Shown: positions 53,268 to 64,000 of the stretch, piece by piece
Position numbering within the stretch: position 1 is the first letter of the stretch
How the letters are laid out: every line of letters begins with the position of its first letter
Source: Triticum aestivum
Lineage: Eukaryota > Streptophyta > Magnoliopsida > Poales > Poaceae
Reading direction: 5' to 3'
NCBI RefSeq assembly: GCF_018294505.1
Contig: NC_057812.1
Location: forward strand, 56,402,074 to 56,466,073
DNA length: 64,000 nucleotides
The notes under the pieces: model-generated
The model's database searches: none
What the model was told of the DNA's origin: nothing
What the model saw: the letters and a program-made list of their open reading frames with translations, nothing else
Position numbers and translations under genes: made by a program

Positions 53268-54466
53268 ACATGCTCATGTGATCCTGTAATGTGAAACAAG
53301 TTCATCTGCGCTATGCAATGCTTTTTCTTAATTTAAAATATTATCTTCTGTGCGGCCGTTTACAAAATCTGAGATTTGGCCAGTCGTCGGCTTCTGCCCC
53401 CATGTAACTAGTACTGGGGTGTTTGGGATAAACCTAAGCACTCTTTACCCCAATTTTGGGTCCTTCAAGGGAGGTGTTCAGCGTAACGAACCAGGCAATC
53501 GGACTATAAGGCTTTATCACTCTCACTTAGCCATAGAAGTCTACAATTTTAAATTTTGGCGAAGCCCCTAGTATTCAGAAGGCCGAATTTGGGGCGCTAT
53601 ACACGCCTAAGCCGGACAAGGACGACTCTTCGCCCGAAGAGGAAATAGTCTTTAAGGACTTGAGACCTCTCAAACAGTGACCAGTCTCTCGCCTTATCAT
53701 GACAGTCAGTTTTCAGCTTTCTCTACTAAGGTGCTCGTTCGGAAGAACCGGGACACAATCGCAGTAGTTCTCCCACCACTACCTTAGCCGATATAGTGGA
53801 ACGTAAGGTACCAAAGCATGGGAGCCAGGCAAACCCAACTATTGACCCAGGACATGATTCGGAGCTGATGCATATAATGCTATAAGTTCGGGGTGCCGCA
53901 CTATCGAAAGTGTTCGGACTTCTCGCGCCGTATTATGGGTAAACGAAAGCCCCTGGCGTACTGACTGTACCCGAATTTGCGGGTGCGGATTGTCGTAAAT
54001 GGACATATCAGGGGAAAAGGAATGAATAATGCAATAATAGACTAATGATATGCATTGTTACTTAAATAATACGTCGAAGCGTACTGGTACAGGTAGTGCA
54101 ATAAATAGAAAGTAGGACTACTCGAAATGTCCTATCCAAGGGCAAGTTGTGTATGGATAGTGGAAAGCGGGTATTGTTATTAGAGACCATCTGGGGGTTC
54201 CCGTGTACATCTTAGCTTCTTGCCGCCTTGGTTGTTCCTTCCCGTAATGTGTCCGGCAATCATACTGCCAGAAATGGCTTCCAGAGAGTTAGGCCCTGAA
54301 AGAGAAAAGAAATGATAAAGGTATACAGCCCCTAGGGCGGTTAAGCCACATTGCGGGACGTGCCCTGATCGTGCCCCCGCCTATGTCCATGGTATTTTAG
54401 TGTGTAATTATGTACGCGCGGCATGGATTTCGTCGCTTGACTGGGACTGGGACGGGGGCCGAATTG
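53268..54466. other. Non-coding spacer of element A (no RT, RNase H or integrase)
   Basis: 1.2 kb separating the 3' ends of the convergent accessory gene and protease. I looked for RT, RNase H and integrase motifs on both strands and saw none. Where pol should be, only this spacer is present. Confidence 0.65.
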
Positions 54467-55203
54467 CTAGGCAAGCTCTGAACATGCCAGGCGATCATGT
54501 TGCAGTTTACTCCGGACATGCTTGAAGGTGTTTGGGGGCTGTATCGCCGAATTAGTGGTTTGCCTTGACAGGCTGCTTTGTGCCTCTGCTACGAGGGCCG
54601 CAGTGCGCTCTTCCGTGCGGAGCGAGCGTTCTATGTTTCCATTCACTGTTATGACCCCCCCCCCCCGAGGTCCTGGCGTCTTGAGCTTGAGGTATGCATA
54701 ATGCGGTACTGCATTGAATCTTGCAAATGCAGTTCGTCCGAGCAGTGCATGATAGCCACTGCAAAATGGGATGATGTCGAAGATTAACTCCTTGCTTCGA
54801 AAGTTGTCCGGTGATCCGAGACCACTTCTAGTGTGATTGAGCCTGTGCAATGGGCCTCTACACCTGGGATGACGCCCTTAAAGGTGCTTTTGGTGGGTTT
54901 GATCCTCAAGGGACCGATACCCGTTTTTCACAATGTATCCTGATAGAGCAGGTTCAGGCTGCTGCCGCCGTCCATAAGGACTCGAGTGAGGTGAAATCCG
55001 TCGATGATGGGGTCTAGGACCAGTGCGGCGAATCCGCCATGACGGATACTAGTGGGGTGGTCCCTGCGATCAAAGGTGATCGGGCAAGCAGACCATGGGT
55101 TGAACTTTGGGGCGACGGGCTCCATCGCATAGACGTCCCTTAGTGCATGCTTCCACTCCCTCTTCGGAATGTGGGTTGCGTATATCATGTTCACCGTCTT
55201 CAC
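54467..55203 (-). pseudogene. Element A aspartic protease (retroviral type)
   Basis: Follows gag on the minus strand after a frame change. The first half carries the conserved linker EWKHALRDVYAMEPVAPKFN, then RVLMDGGSSLNLLYQDTL with the active-site D-G-G-S in place of the usual D-T/S-G. It stops at 54928. The second half, in a third frame, carries SGYHALLGRTAFARFNAVPH, the flap-distal region, and ends at 54467 in a tail with no RT. DGGSS is common in this plant Gypsy group. Frame breaks show decay. Confidence 0.75.
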
Positions 55204-57788
55204 TTGTGGGGGGACCCCTTTTGTCCTCCCATGTTCGGCGGCTGGGGCTCCTCCTCGTCATCACTATGCAGCCTCTTTTCCTTGTTTTCGGTATTTAGCT
55301 TGCCGGCCTGCTTGAACACCCAGCATTCTCTATTGGTGTGATTGGCTGGCTTGTTGGGGGTGCCATGGATTTGACACGAGCGATCCAGTATGCGATCCAA
55401 ACTGGATGGAGCCGGAGTACTTCTTTTAAATGGCTTTTTCCTCTGACCGGATCTAGAGCCTCTGAATCCGGCATTGAGTGTCGTATCCTCGGTGTGATCG
55501 CCGTTATTGCGGCGCTTTGGTCTGTTACGACGTTGTCTGCCGTTGGCATCTTTGGTATCCAAAGTGCCCTGATTCCTCGATGTGTTATTGCTGCGAGCCA
55601 GCCAGCTATCCTCGCCCATGCAAAAGCGGGTCATGAGTGTCGTGAGGGCTGCCATAGACTTTGGCTTCTCCTGTCCAAGGTGGCGGGCAAGCCACTCGTC
55701 ATGGATGTTGTGCTTGAATGCCGCTAGGGCCTCTGCATCCGGATAGTCGACAATTTGGTTTTTCTTAGTCAGGAACCGAGTCCAGAATTGTCTGGCCGAT
55801 TCCCATGGCTGCTTAGTTATATGGCTCAAGTCATCAGCATCCGGTGGTCGCACATAAGTGCCCTGGAAGTTGTCAAGGAATGCGTCTTCCAGATCCTCCC
55901 AACTACCGACGGAGTCTGCTGGCAAGCTATTCAGCCAATGCCGAGCTAGTCCTTTGAGTTTTAGTGGGAGGTACTTGATGGCATGTAGATCATCACCGCG
56001 AGCCATGTGGATGTGAAGGAGGAAATCCTCAATCCATACAGCGGGATCTGTTGTACCATCATATGATTTGATATTTACGGGTTTGAAACCTTCCGGGAAT
56101 TCATGATCCATAACTTCATCAGTGAAGCATAGGGGGTGCGCGGCGCCTCTATGCCGGGATATATCACAACGCAGTTCATATGAGTCTTGTCTGCTGTATT
56201 CGTCCCGGTCGGATTTGCTTTTGGTGTATCCGGCGCGACGATCATCGTCCCGTGTTGGCGCGCGTGCCCGTGACCCATATATTGACCTTGCAAGTTTTGC
56301 CTTACTGTCCAATACGTCTCGCAGGTCCCGTGTGTTGCCCCGGGCCTTGGTATTTTTGATTGAGTGGCGGCGGGGTGCAGGCTGAACTTCAGGCTGAAAC
56401 GCCTCTCTGGCTCGGCCACGCAGTGGCCGGTCAGCTGCATCGTACATTGGTGAATGAGGTTTCAATGCTTCCTCCTCGAGGTGAGGTAGCAACCTGCATT
56501 TTGGATAACTCTTGGAGGGGCACTCGAGTTCGTATTCCTCGGCTGCAAGGACTTCGGTCCATCTGTCTACTAGCAAGTCTTGATCAGCTTGAAGCTGTTG
56601 TTGCTTTTTCTTCAGGCTATGTGCTGTGGCCATAAGCCGGCGCTTGAAGCGCTCCTGCTCAACGGGGTCCTCAAGCACGATAAATTCTTCGTCGCCGAGG
56701 CTCCCTTCGTCTTTGGAGAGATGCATGTAATTTTCCTCCTCCGGTTCTCCATCTGCTGCCTGCTCTGGAGGGCTAGCTTGTTCATCCTCCGGCTCTACAT
56801 TGTGCTAGAGGGGATTGTGGTTGTCTTCGGCACTATCTGGAGTGTTATTATCTCCTGTGCCAGTATCACTACTTTTGCTGTGGCGGGACTTAGAGCGGCG
56901 CCGCTAACGTTGGCGCTTGGATTGCTTCTTGGAGGGGTCATCCTCCGCTGTCTCGTCGCCATTGCCTTCTTTAGGGGTGTCCACCATGTATATGTTGTAT
57001 GATGAGGTAGTGGTCCAGCGCCCTGTGGGCGGTGGTTCCTGCTCGTCTCCTGCATCGTCGTCCATAACGTCGATGTCTTCGGAGTCGAAGTCGAGCATGT
57101 CGGTTAAATCGTCGATAGTGGCTACTAAATGGGTGGTGGGTGGGCAGTGAATTTCTTCGCCGTCTGCATCCCATTCTAGCCAGACATAGTTCGGCCAAGG
57201 TTCTCCTAACAAGGAGAGAGACCTTAATGAATTTAGCACATCGCCGAAGGGCGAGTGCTGAAAGATATCCGCGGAGGTGAACTCCATGATCGGCGCCCAG
57301 TCAGATTCGGTGGGTATGGATGTAAGCGGCTCGGAGTCCGTGGCCGGGGGTGAATCCAGTGGTTCGGCGACACAGCTCTCGTAAGGGGTGAAGTCAGTAT
57401 CCGGCTCTATCACCACTGAGAGTGCGGCCTCCATGGCGGGGTCTATCCCTTCGCTCTCGGATGGCGTGATTTGCTTCGGATTGACGGCCGGAGTAGTTGC
57501 AGATGTGATCTCCCGAATATTGTCCGAGGGCAGAGTTACATCATGCTCGTCATGAGTATGCGGCGCTTCTGACATGGGCTCGAATCCGTCGAAGATCAAG
57601 TCTCCGCGGATGTCGGCAGTGTAGTTTAAGTTTCCGAACCTGACCTGATGGCCAGGGGCGTAGCTCTCGATCTGCTCCAGATGGCCAAGCGAATTGGCCC
57701 GCAGTGCGAAGCCGCCGAATACGAAGATCTGTCCGGGTGGGAAAACCTCACCCTGGACTGCATCGCTATCGATGATCGAAGGAGCCAT
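55200..57788 (-). pseudogene. Element A gag
   Basis: One frame of about 860 codons from MAPSIIDSDAVQGEVFPPGQ (57788) to 55200, broken by TAG at 56904 and another near 56810. The N-terminal half is acidic and low-complexity, followed by a Ser/Arg/Lys patch, then a Lys/Gln-rich coiled region (HSLKKKQQQLQADQDLL). The capsid domain follows (PEGFKPVNIKSYDGTTDPAV, YLPLKLKGLARHWLNSLP, SWEDLEDAFLDNF, TYVRPPD, WESARQFWTRF) and a zinc-finger-like CQIHGTPNKPANHTNRECW near the end. The domain order fits grass Gypsy gag with a long N-terminal extension. Apart from two stops the capsid frame is intact. Confidence 0.8.
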
Positions 57789-57818
57789 CGAGCCTTACGG
57801 TGACGGCACAGTGGAACT

Positions 57819-57835
57819 CTCAATGAAAGCACCAA
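57819..57835 (-). other. Primer-binding site of element A
   Basis: On the minus strand, directly inside the LTR, TTGGTGCTTTCATTGAG. It begins TTGGT as a tRNA 3'-CCA complement should, but I cannot assign the tRNA. Confidence 0.5.
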
Positions 57836-58307
57836 TGTCGGTGTCAAAACCGGCGGATCTCGGGTAGGGGGTCCCGAACTGTGCGTCTAAGGCCGATGGT
57901 AACAGGAGGCAGGGGACATGATGTTTACCCAGGTTCGGGCCCTCTTGATGGAGGTAATACCCTACGTCCCGTTTGATTGTTCTTGATGATATGAGTAGTA
58001 CAATAGTAGATCTACCACGAGATCAGAGAGGCTAAACCCTAGAAGCTAGCCTATGGTATGATTGTATGTTGTCCTACGGAGTAAAACCCTCTGGTTTATA
58101 TAGACACCGGAGGGGGCTAGGGTTACACAGAGTCGGTTACAAGGAAGGAGATCTGCATATCCGTATTGCCAAGCTTGCCTTCCACTCCAAGGAGAGTCCC
58201 ATCCGGACACGGGACGAAGTCTTCAATCTTGTATATTCATAGTCCAACAGTCCGGCCAAAGGATATAGTCCGGCTGTCTGGAGACCCCCTAGTCTAGGAC
58301 TCCCTCA
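57836..58307 (-). repeat. 5' LTR of element A (right copy)
   Basis: 472 bases, termini as the left copy. The minus-strand TATATAA box at 58094-58103 would drive gag. Confidence 0.9.
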
Positions 58308-58312
58308 GGCCT
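58308..58312. repeat. Target-site duplication of element A (right)
   Basis: GGCCT, pairing with GGTCT at 14649-14653. Confidence 0.7.
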
Positions 58313-58943
58313 CAAGGGGTGGCCGTGCGCCCCCTCATGGGCTGGTCCGAATTGGACTAGGAGGGGGCAGCGCCCCCCTCTTTCCTTCTCCCTCTCCCTC
58401 TCCTTCCTTCTTCTCCTACTTGGACTAGGAAAGGGGGAAACCTACTCCTACTAGGAGTAGGAATCCTCCCCTTGGGCACGCCCCTTGAGTCTGACCCTCC
58501 TCCTCCTCCCCTCCTTTATATACAGGGGAGGGGGCACCCCATAGACACACAAGTTGATTGTTTAGCCATGTGCGGTGCCCCCCTCCATAGATTTCCACCT
58601 CGGCCATATCGTTGTAGAGCTTAGGCGAAGCCCTGCGCCAGTAACTTCATCATCACCATCACCATGCTGTCGTGCTGACAAAACTCTCCCTCGGCCTCAG
58701 CTGGATCAAGAGTTTGAGGGACGTCACCGAGCTGAACCTGTGCAGATCGCGGAGGTGTCGTGCGTTCAGTACTTGATCGGTTGGATCCCGAAGACGTTCG
58801 ACTACATCAACCGCGTTACTAAACGCTTCCGCTTTCGATCTACAAGGGTACGTGGACACACTCTCCCCGCTCGTTGCTATGCTTCTCCTAGATAGATCTT
58901 GCGTGATCATAGGAATTTTTTTGAAATACTACATTCCCCAACA
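58313..58943 (+). repeat. 5' LTR of the outer Copia, second part
   Basis: Resumes the LTR interrupted at 14653, contains TTTATATAC near 58515, a C/T-rich block, and ends CCCCAACA at 58943. Homologous (inverted) to 9928-10560. Confidence 0.85.
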
Positions 58944-58944
58944 G

Positions 58945-58960
58945 TGGCATCCGAGCCAGG
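58945..58960 (+). other. Primer-binding site of the outer Copia
   Basis: TGGCATCCGAGCCAGG, a variant of the initiator-Met tRNA complement, one base after the LTR. Confidence 0.8.
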
Positions 58961-60179
58961 ACTATGTGTAGATGTTATATGCACGAGTAGAACACAAAGA
59001 GTTGCGGGCGATAATAGTCATACTGCTTACCAGCAACATCTTACTTTGATTCGGCGGTATTGGTGGATGAAGCAGTCCGGACTGACATTACATGACCACG
59101 TTGATGAGACTGGTTCTACCAACATGCTTCGCACACAGGTGGCTAGCGAGTGTCAGTATCTCCAACTTTAGTTGAATCGAGTTTGACTATGACTGGTCCT
59201 TGTTGAAGGTTAAAACAGCACACTTGACGAAAAATCATTGTGGTTTTATGCATAGGTAAGAACGGTTCTTGCTAGAAGCCCGTAGCAGCCACGTATAACT
59301 TGTAACAACAAAGTAGAGGACGTCTAACTTGTTTTTGCAGGGCATGTTGTGATGTGATATGGTCAAGACGTGATGAGATATAAATTGTTGTATGAGATGA
59401 TCATGTTTTGTTAAAGTTATCGGCAACTGGTAGGAGCCTCATGGTTGTCTCTTTATTGCATAAGATGCAAGCACCATATAATTGCTTTACTTCATCGCTA
59501 TGCGATAGCAATAGTTGCAAAAGCAATAGTTAGCGAGACGACCATGTGACGACACATTGATAAAGATCAAGATGATGGAGATCATGGTGTCATGTCGGTA
59601 ACGATAGAGATCATGACGGTACTTTTGAGATGGAGATCAAAGGCACAAGATGATGATGGCCATATCATGTCACATATTTTTTGATTGCATGTGATGTTTA
59701 TCTTTTATGCATCTTATTTTTCTTAGTACGACGGTAGCATTATGAGATGATCCCTTACTAAAAGTTTCAAGGTATAAGTGTTCTCCCTGAGTATGCACCA
59801 TTGAGACAGTTCTTCGTGCTGAGATACCACGTGATGATTGGGTGTGATCAGCTCTACGTTCACATACAATGGGTGCAAGCCAGTTTTGCACAAGCAGAAT
59901 ACTCGGGTTAAACTTGACGAGCCTAGCATATGCAGATATGGCCTCGGAACACTGGAGACCAAAAGGTCGAACGTGAATCATATAGTAGATATGATCAACA
60001 TAGTGATTTTCACCATTGAAAACTACTTCATCTCACGTGATGATCGGACATGGTTTAGTTGATATGGATCATGTGATCATTTAGATGACTAGAGGGATGT
60101 CTATCTAAGTGGGAGTTCTTAAGTAATATGATTAATTGAACCTTAATTTATCATGAACTTAGTCCTGATAGTTTTTGCA
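58961..60179 (+). other. Leader of the outer Copia, non-coding
   Basis: 1.2 kb without a sustained frame, collinear with the inverse of 9910-8700. No other feature seen. Confidence 0.65.
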
Positions 60180-61151
60180 TGTCTATGTTGTAGACCAATA
60201 GCTCGCGTATAGCTCCCCTATTTTATTTTTGATATGTTCCTAGAGAAAACTATGTTGAAAGATGTTAGTAGCAATGATGCGGACTAGCTCCATGATCTGA
60301 GGATTATCCTCATTGCTGCATAGAATAATTATGTCCTTGATGCACCGCTAGGTGACAGACCTATTGCAGGAGCAGATGCAGACGTTATGAACGTTTGGCA
60401 AGCTCGGTATGATGACTACTTGATAGTTTAGTGCGCCATGCTTTATAGCTTAGAACCGGGACTTCAAAAATGTTTTGAACGCCAAGGAGCATATAAGATG
60501 TTCCAAGAGCTGTAATTAGTATTTCAGACTCATGCCCTAGTCGAGAGGTATGAGACCTCTGACAAAGTAATTTGCCTACAAGATGGAGGAGAATAGCTCA
60601 ACCAGTGAGCATGTGCTCAGAATGTCTGAGTACTACAATCGCTTGAATCGAGTGGAAGTTAATCTTCCAAATAAGATAGTGATTGACAGAGTTCTCTAGT
60701 CACTATCACCAAGTTACTAGAACTTTGTGCTGAACTATAATATGTAAGGGATGACAAAAGCGATTCCCGAGCTCTTCGCGATGTTGAAATCAGCGAAAGT
60801 AGAAATCAAGAAAAGCATCAGGTGTTGATGGTTGACAAGACCACTAGTTTCAAGTAAAAGGGCAAGGGAAAGAAAGGGAACTTCAAGAAGAATGGCAAGC
60901 AAGTTGCCACTCCCATGAAGAAGCCTAAACCTAGACCCAAGCCTGAAACTGAGTGCTTCTACTGCAAAGGAAATGTTCACTGGAAGTGGAACTGCCCTAG
61001 ATACATGGCGGATAAGAAGGATGGCAAAGTGAACAAAGGTATATTTGATATACATGTTATTGATGTGTACTTTACTAGTGTTTATAGCAACCCCTCAGTA
61101 TTTGATACTGGTTCAGTTGCTAAGAGTAGTAACTCAAAACGGGAATTGTAA
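60180..61151 (+). pseudogene. Outer Copia gag
   Basis: Capsid-like relic: MFLEKTMLK near 60234, LIAA..NYVLDAPLGDRPIAGA (about 60310-60370), a helix equivalent to SEHVLRMSEYYNRLN (about 60607), then a Lys-rich region and zinc knuckle CFYCKGNVHWKWNC (about 60957), in which the position normally Gly before His is Val. Several frameshifts and stops (for example TAG in the first 60 codons) occur. It ends around the FDTGSVA protease motif. Confidence 0.75.
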
Positions 61152-64000
61152 AATAAACAGAGACTAGTTAAGGGCGAAGTGATGATGTGAGTTGGAAGTG
61201 ATTCCAAGGTTTATAAGATCACCATCGCACACTCCATTTACCTTCGGGATTAGTGTTGAACCTAAAATAAAAGTTATTTGGTGTTTGCGTTGAGCATGGA
61301 TATGATTGGATCATGTTTATTGCAATATGGTTATTCATTTAAGTCAAAGAATAATTGTTGGTCTATTCACATGAATAAAACCTTCTATGGCCATACACTT
61401 AATATAAATGGTTTATTGAATCTCGATCGTAGTGATACACATATTCATAATATTGTTGCCAAAAGATGCAAAGTTGATAATGATAGTACAACATACTTGT
61501 GGCACTGCCGTTTAGGTCATATTGGTGTAAACCGCATGAAGAAACTCCATGTGGATGGACTTTTGGAATCACTTGATTATGAATCATTTGATGCTTGCAA
61601 ACCATTCCTCATGGGCAAGATGACTAAGACTCCGTTCTCCGAAACAATGGAGCGAGCCACTGACTTATTGGAAATAATACATACTGATGTATGCGGTCCG
61701 ATGAGTGTTGAGGCTCGCGGTGGGTATCGTTATTTTCTGACCTTCACAGATGGTTTGAGCAGATATGAGTATATCAACTTAATGAAACACAAGTCTGAAA
61801 CATTTGAAAAGTTCAAAGAATTTCTGAGTGGAGTGGAGAATCATCATAACAAGAAAATAAAGTTTCTACAATCTGATCACGGAGACGAAATATTTGAATT
61901 ACGAGTTTGAACTTCAGTTGAAACAATGTCGAATAGTTTCACAACTCACGCCACCTGGAACACCACAGTATAATGGTGTGCTCGAACGTCATAACCATAC
62001 TTTATTAGATATGGTGCGATCTATGATGTCTCTTACCGATTTACCACTATTGTTTTGGGGTTATGCATTAGAGACAGCTGCATTCACATTAAATAGGGCA
62101 CCTTCTAAAAATCCATTGAGATGACATCGTATGAACTGTGGTTTAGCAAGAAACCTAAGCTGTCATTTCTTAAAGTTTGGGGTTGTGATGCTTATGTGAA
62201 AAAGTTTCAGCCTGATAAGCTCAAACCCAAATCGGAGAAGTGCGTCTTCATAGGATACCCAAATGAAACTGTTGAGTACACCTTCTATCACAGATCCTAA
62301 GGCCAGATCTTTGTTGCTAAAAATGGATCCTTTCTAGAGAAGGAGTTTCTCTCAAAAGAAGTGAGTGGGAGGAAAGTAGAACTTGATGAGGTAATTGTAC
62401 CTTCTCCCGAATTGGAAAGTTGTTCATCACAAAAATCAGTTCCAGTGATGCCTACACCAATTAGTGAGGAAGTTAATGATGATGATCATGAAACTACGGA
62501 TCAAGTTACTATCGAACCTCGTAGGTCAACCAGAGTACATTCCGCACCAGAGTGGTACAGTAATCCTATTCTGGAGGTCATGTTACTTGACCATGACGAA
62601 CCTACGAACTATGAGGAAGTGATGATGAGCCCAGATTCCGCAAAATGGCTTGAGGCCATGAAATCGGAGATGGGATCCATGTATAAAGAACAAAGTATGG
62701 ACTTTGATTGACTTGCCTGATGATCGGCGAGCCATTGAGAATAAATGGATCTTCAAGAGGAAGACAGACGCTGATAGTAGTGTTACTATCTACAAAAGCT
62801 TGAATTGTCACAAAAAGGTTTTCGACAAGTTCAAAGTGTTGACTACGATGAGATTTTCTCACTCGTATTGATGCTTAAAAGTCTGTCTGAATCATGTTAG
62901 CAGTTGCCGCATTTTATGAAATCTGGCAAATGGATGTCAAAACTGTGTTCCTTAATGGATTTATTAAAGAAGAGTTGTATATGATTCAACCAGAAGGTTT
63001 TGTCGATCCTAAAGGTACTAACAAAGTGTGCAATCTCCAACGATCCATTTATGGACTGGTGCAAGCATCTCGGAGTTGGAATATGCGCTTTGGTGAGTTG
63101 ATCAAAGCATATAGTTTTATACAAACTTTTGGAGAAGCTTGTATTTATAAGAAAGTGAGTGGGAGCTCTGTAGCATCTCTGATATTATATGTGGATGACA
63201 TATTGTTGATCGGAAATGATACTGAATTTTTGGATAGCATAAAAGGATACTTGAATAAGAATTTTTCAATGAAAGACCTCGGTAAAGCTGCTTACACATT
63301 GGGCATCAAGATCTATAGAGATAGATCAAGACGCTTGATAAATTTTTCAATGAGTACATACCTTGACAAGTTTTTGAAGTAGTTCAAAGTGGAACAGTCA
63401 AAGAAGGAGTTCTTGACTGTGTTGCAAGGTGTGAAGTTGAGTAAAGACTAAAAACCCGACAACCGCAGAAAATAGAAAGAGAATGAAAAAGTCATTCCCT
63501 ATGCCTCGGTCATAGGTTCTATAAAGTATGTTATGTTGTGAACCACACCTATTGTATACCTTAGCATGATTTTGGCAAGGGAGTACAATAGTGATCTAGG
63601 AGTATATCACTGGACAACAGTCAAAATTATCCTTAGAGTACTAAGAAAATATTTCTCGGTTATGGAGGTGACAAAAGAGTTCGTCGTAAAGAGTTACGTC
63701 GATGCAAGCTTTTGACACCAATCTATATGGCTCTAAGTCTCGATCTAGATACATATTGAAAGTGGGAGCAATTAGCTAGAGTAGCTCCGTGCAGAGTATT
63801 GTAGACATAGAAATTTGCAAAATACATATGGATCTGGATGTTGCAGACGCGTAGACTAAACTTCTCTCATAAGCAAAACATGATCACTCTTTGGGTGTTA
63901 ATCACATAGCGATGTGAACTAGATTATTGTCTCTAGTAAACCCTTTGGGTACTAGTCACATGGAGATGTGAACTAATCACATGAAGATATGAACTATTGG
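61152..64000 (+). pseudogene. Outer Copia pol (protease remnant, integrase, RT, RNase H start)
   Basis: GAG-pre-integrase with YLWHCRLGHIGVNRMKKLH (about 61495), integrase core with IHTDVCGPMSVEARGGYRYF (about 61677) and LERHNHTLLDMVRSM (about 61983), integrase C-terminal region FIGYPNETVEYTFYH (about 62250), RT from WQMDVKTVFLNGF (about 62927) to the catalytic YVDDILLIG (about 63190). A poorly preserved RNase H region runs to the window edge. Frames break near 61910, 62120, 62300, 62710, 62870 and 63380. The integrase DDE region is disrupted. Same family as the minus-strand copy at 6113-8700 and the scrap at 1-201. Confidence 0.8.

Larger units (their letters stand above)
14654..58307 (-). 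mobile_element. Gypsy element A (Fatima-like, tentative), gag-protease only, with antisense accessory gene
   Basis: Bounded by LTRs 14654-15123 and 57836-58307 and flanked by a 5-bp duplication (GGTCT/GGCCT). Orientation by gag is minus: 5' LTR (right), PBS, gag 57788-55200, protease 55203-54467, a 1.2-kb non-coding spacer, then an accessory gene read on the plus strand (15677-53267), PPT, 3' LTR (left). RT, RNase H and integrase are absent, so the copy is non-autonomous. Without the two insertions (16752-38698 and 39666-52259) it is about 9.1 kb. By eye the LTRs differ at about 23 of 470 positions. The family name is from memory of the LTR start/end sequence. Confidence 0.85.
13557..64000 (+). 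mobile_element. Outer BARE/WIS/Angela-type Copia element (incomplete at right edge)
   Basis: 5' LTR starts with TGAAGGAAATATGCCC at 13557 and, after removal of the 43.7-kb insertion 14654-58307, ends at 58943. Together the two parts make about 1.73 kb, the expected LTR length. A PBS, leader, gag and pol follow in plus orientation to the window edge, and the 3' LTR lies outside. It sits in a Gypsy pol fragment. The five bases before it are GTCCA; the matching duplicate would be beyond 64000. Coding regions are badly decayed. Confidence 0.85.

Noticed and set aside
1..64000. tRNA, rRNA or microRNA genes
   Set aside because: No cloverleaf, rRNA core sequence or convincing precursor seen; the only strong hairpin (5900-6081) is explained by LTR inversion.

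Overview
This window is nuclear DNA from a grass of the wheat tribe (Triticum/Aegilops/Hordeum group). The evidence is a deep nest of LTR retrotransposons whose LTRs, primer-binding sites and proteins match families typical of Triticeae (BARE/WIS/Angela-type Copia, a Maximus/SIRE-type Copia, Athila-type and Tat/Fatima-like Gypsy elements), plus a plant-type aspartic protease gene. Family names come from memory of the families, not from a search. There is no bacterial content, CRISPR array, rRNA or tRNA.

Left part (1-13556): a Copia RT scrap and an Athila-type gag scrap (1-1320). Then comes the only host gene, a nepenthesin/CDR1-like A1 aspartic protease on the minus strand (1501-3668), split into two coding blocks by about 0.7 kb. 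A LINE scrap (4360-4500) follows, then a rearranged Athila-type LTR (4501-6081 and 11676-12146) containing an inverted piece and a 71-bp-armed palindrome. That LTR is split by a truncated minus-strand Copia (6113-11675). A chromovirus-like Gypsy pol fragment (12147-13556) completes the left part.

Right part (13557-64000): a stack of nested insertions. A plus-strand BARE/WIS/Angela-type Copia starts at 13557 inside the Gypsy pol fragment and runs off the right edge. Its 5' LTR is split by Gypsy element A (14654-58307, target duplication GGTCT/GGCCT). A is split twice: by Athila-type element B (16752-38698, CGGCG duplication) and by Tat-like Gypsy element C (39666-52259, GCTGC/ACTGC). The left LTR of B is split by a 14.5-kb Maximus-like Copia (17120-31644, GCTAG duplication). 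The longest chain is five levels: Gypsy pol > outer Copia > A > B > Maximus-like.

The most interesting content is accessory coding. A and C, two different Gypsy elements, each carry a multi-exon gene in antisense to gag-pol between pol and the 3' LTR. The two genes share a 'putative gypsy type transposon' (Pfam Transposase_28-like) N-terminal domain, a coiled coil and a related C-terminal domain. Each has a TATA box about 115 bp before its ATG. The Maximus-like element has a sense-oriented third ORF of about 1200 codons, preceded by promoter-like sequence. A lacks all pol domains after protease, and C has an RT deletion that leaves the frame open, so both depend on other elements for reverse transcription. 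Nearly all coding regions carry stops or frameshifts, and most of the substitution-type stops are TAG.
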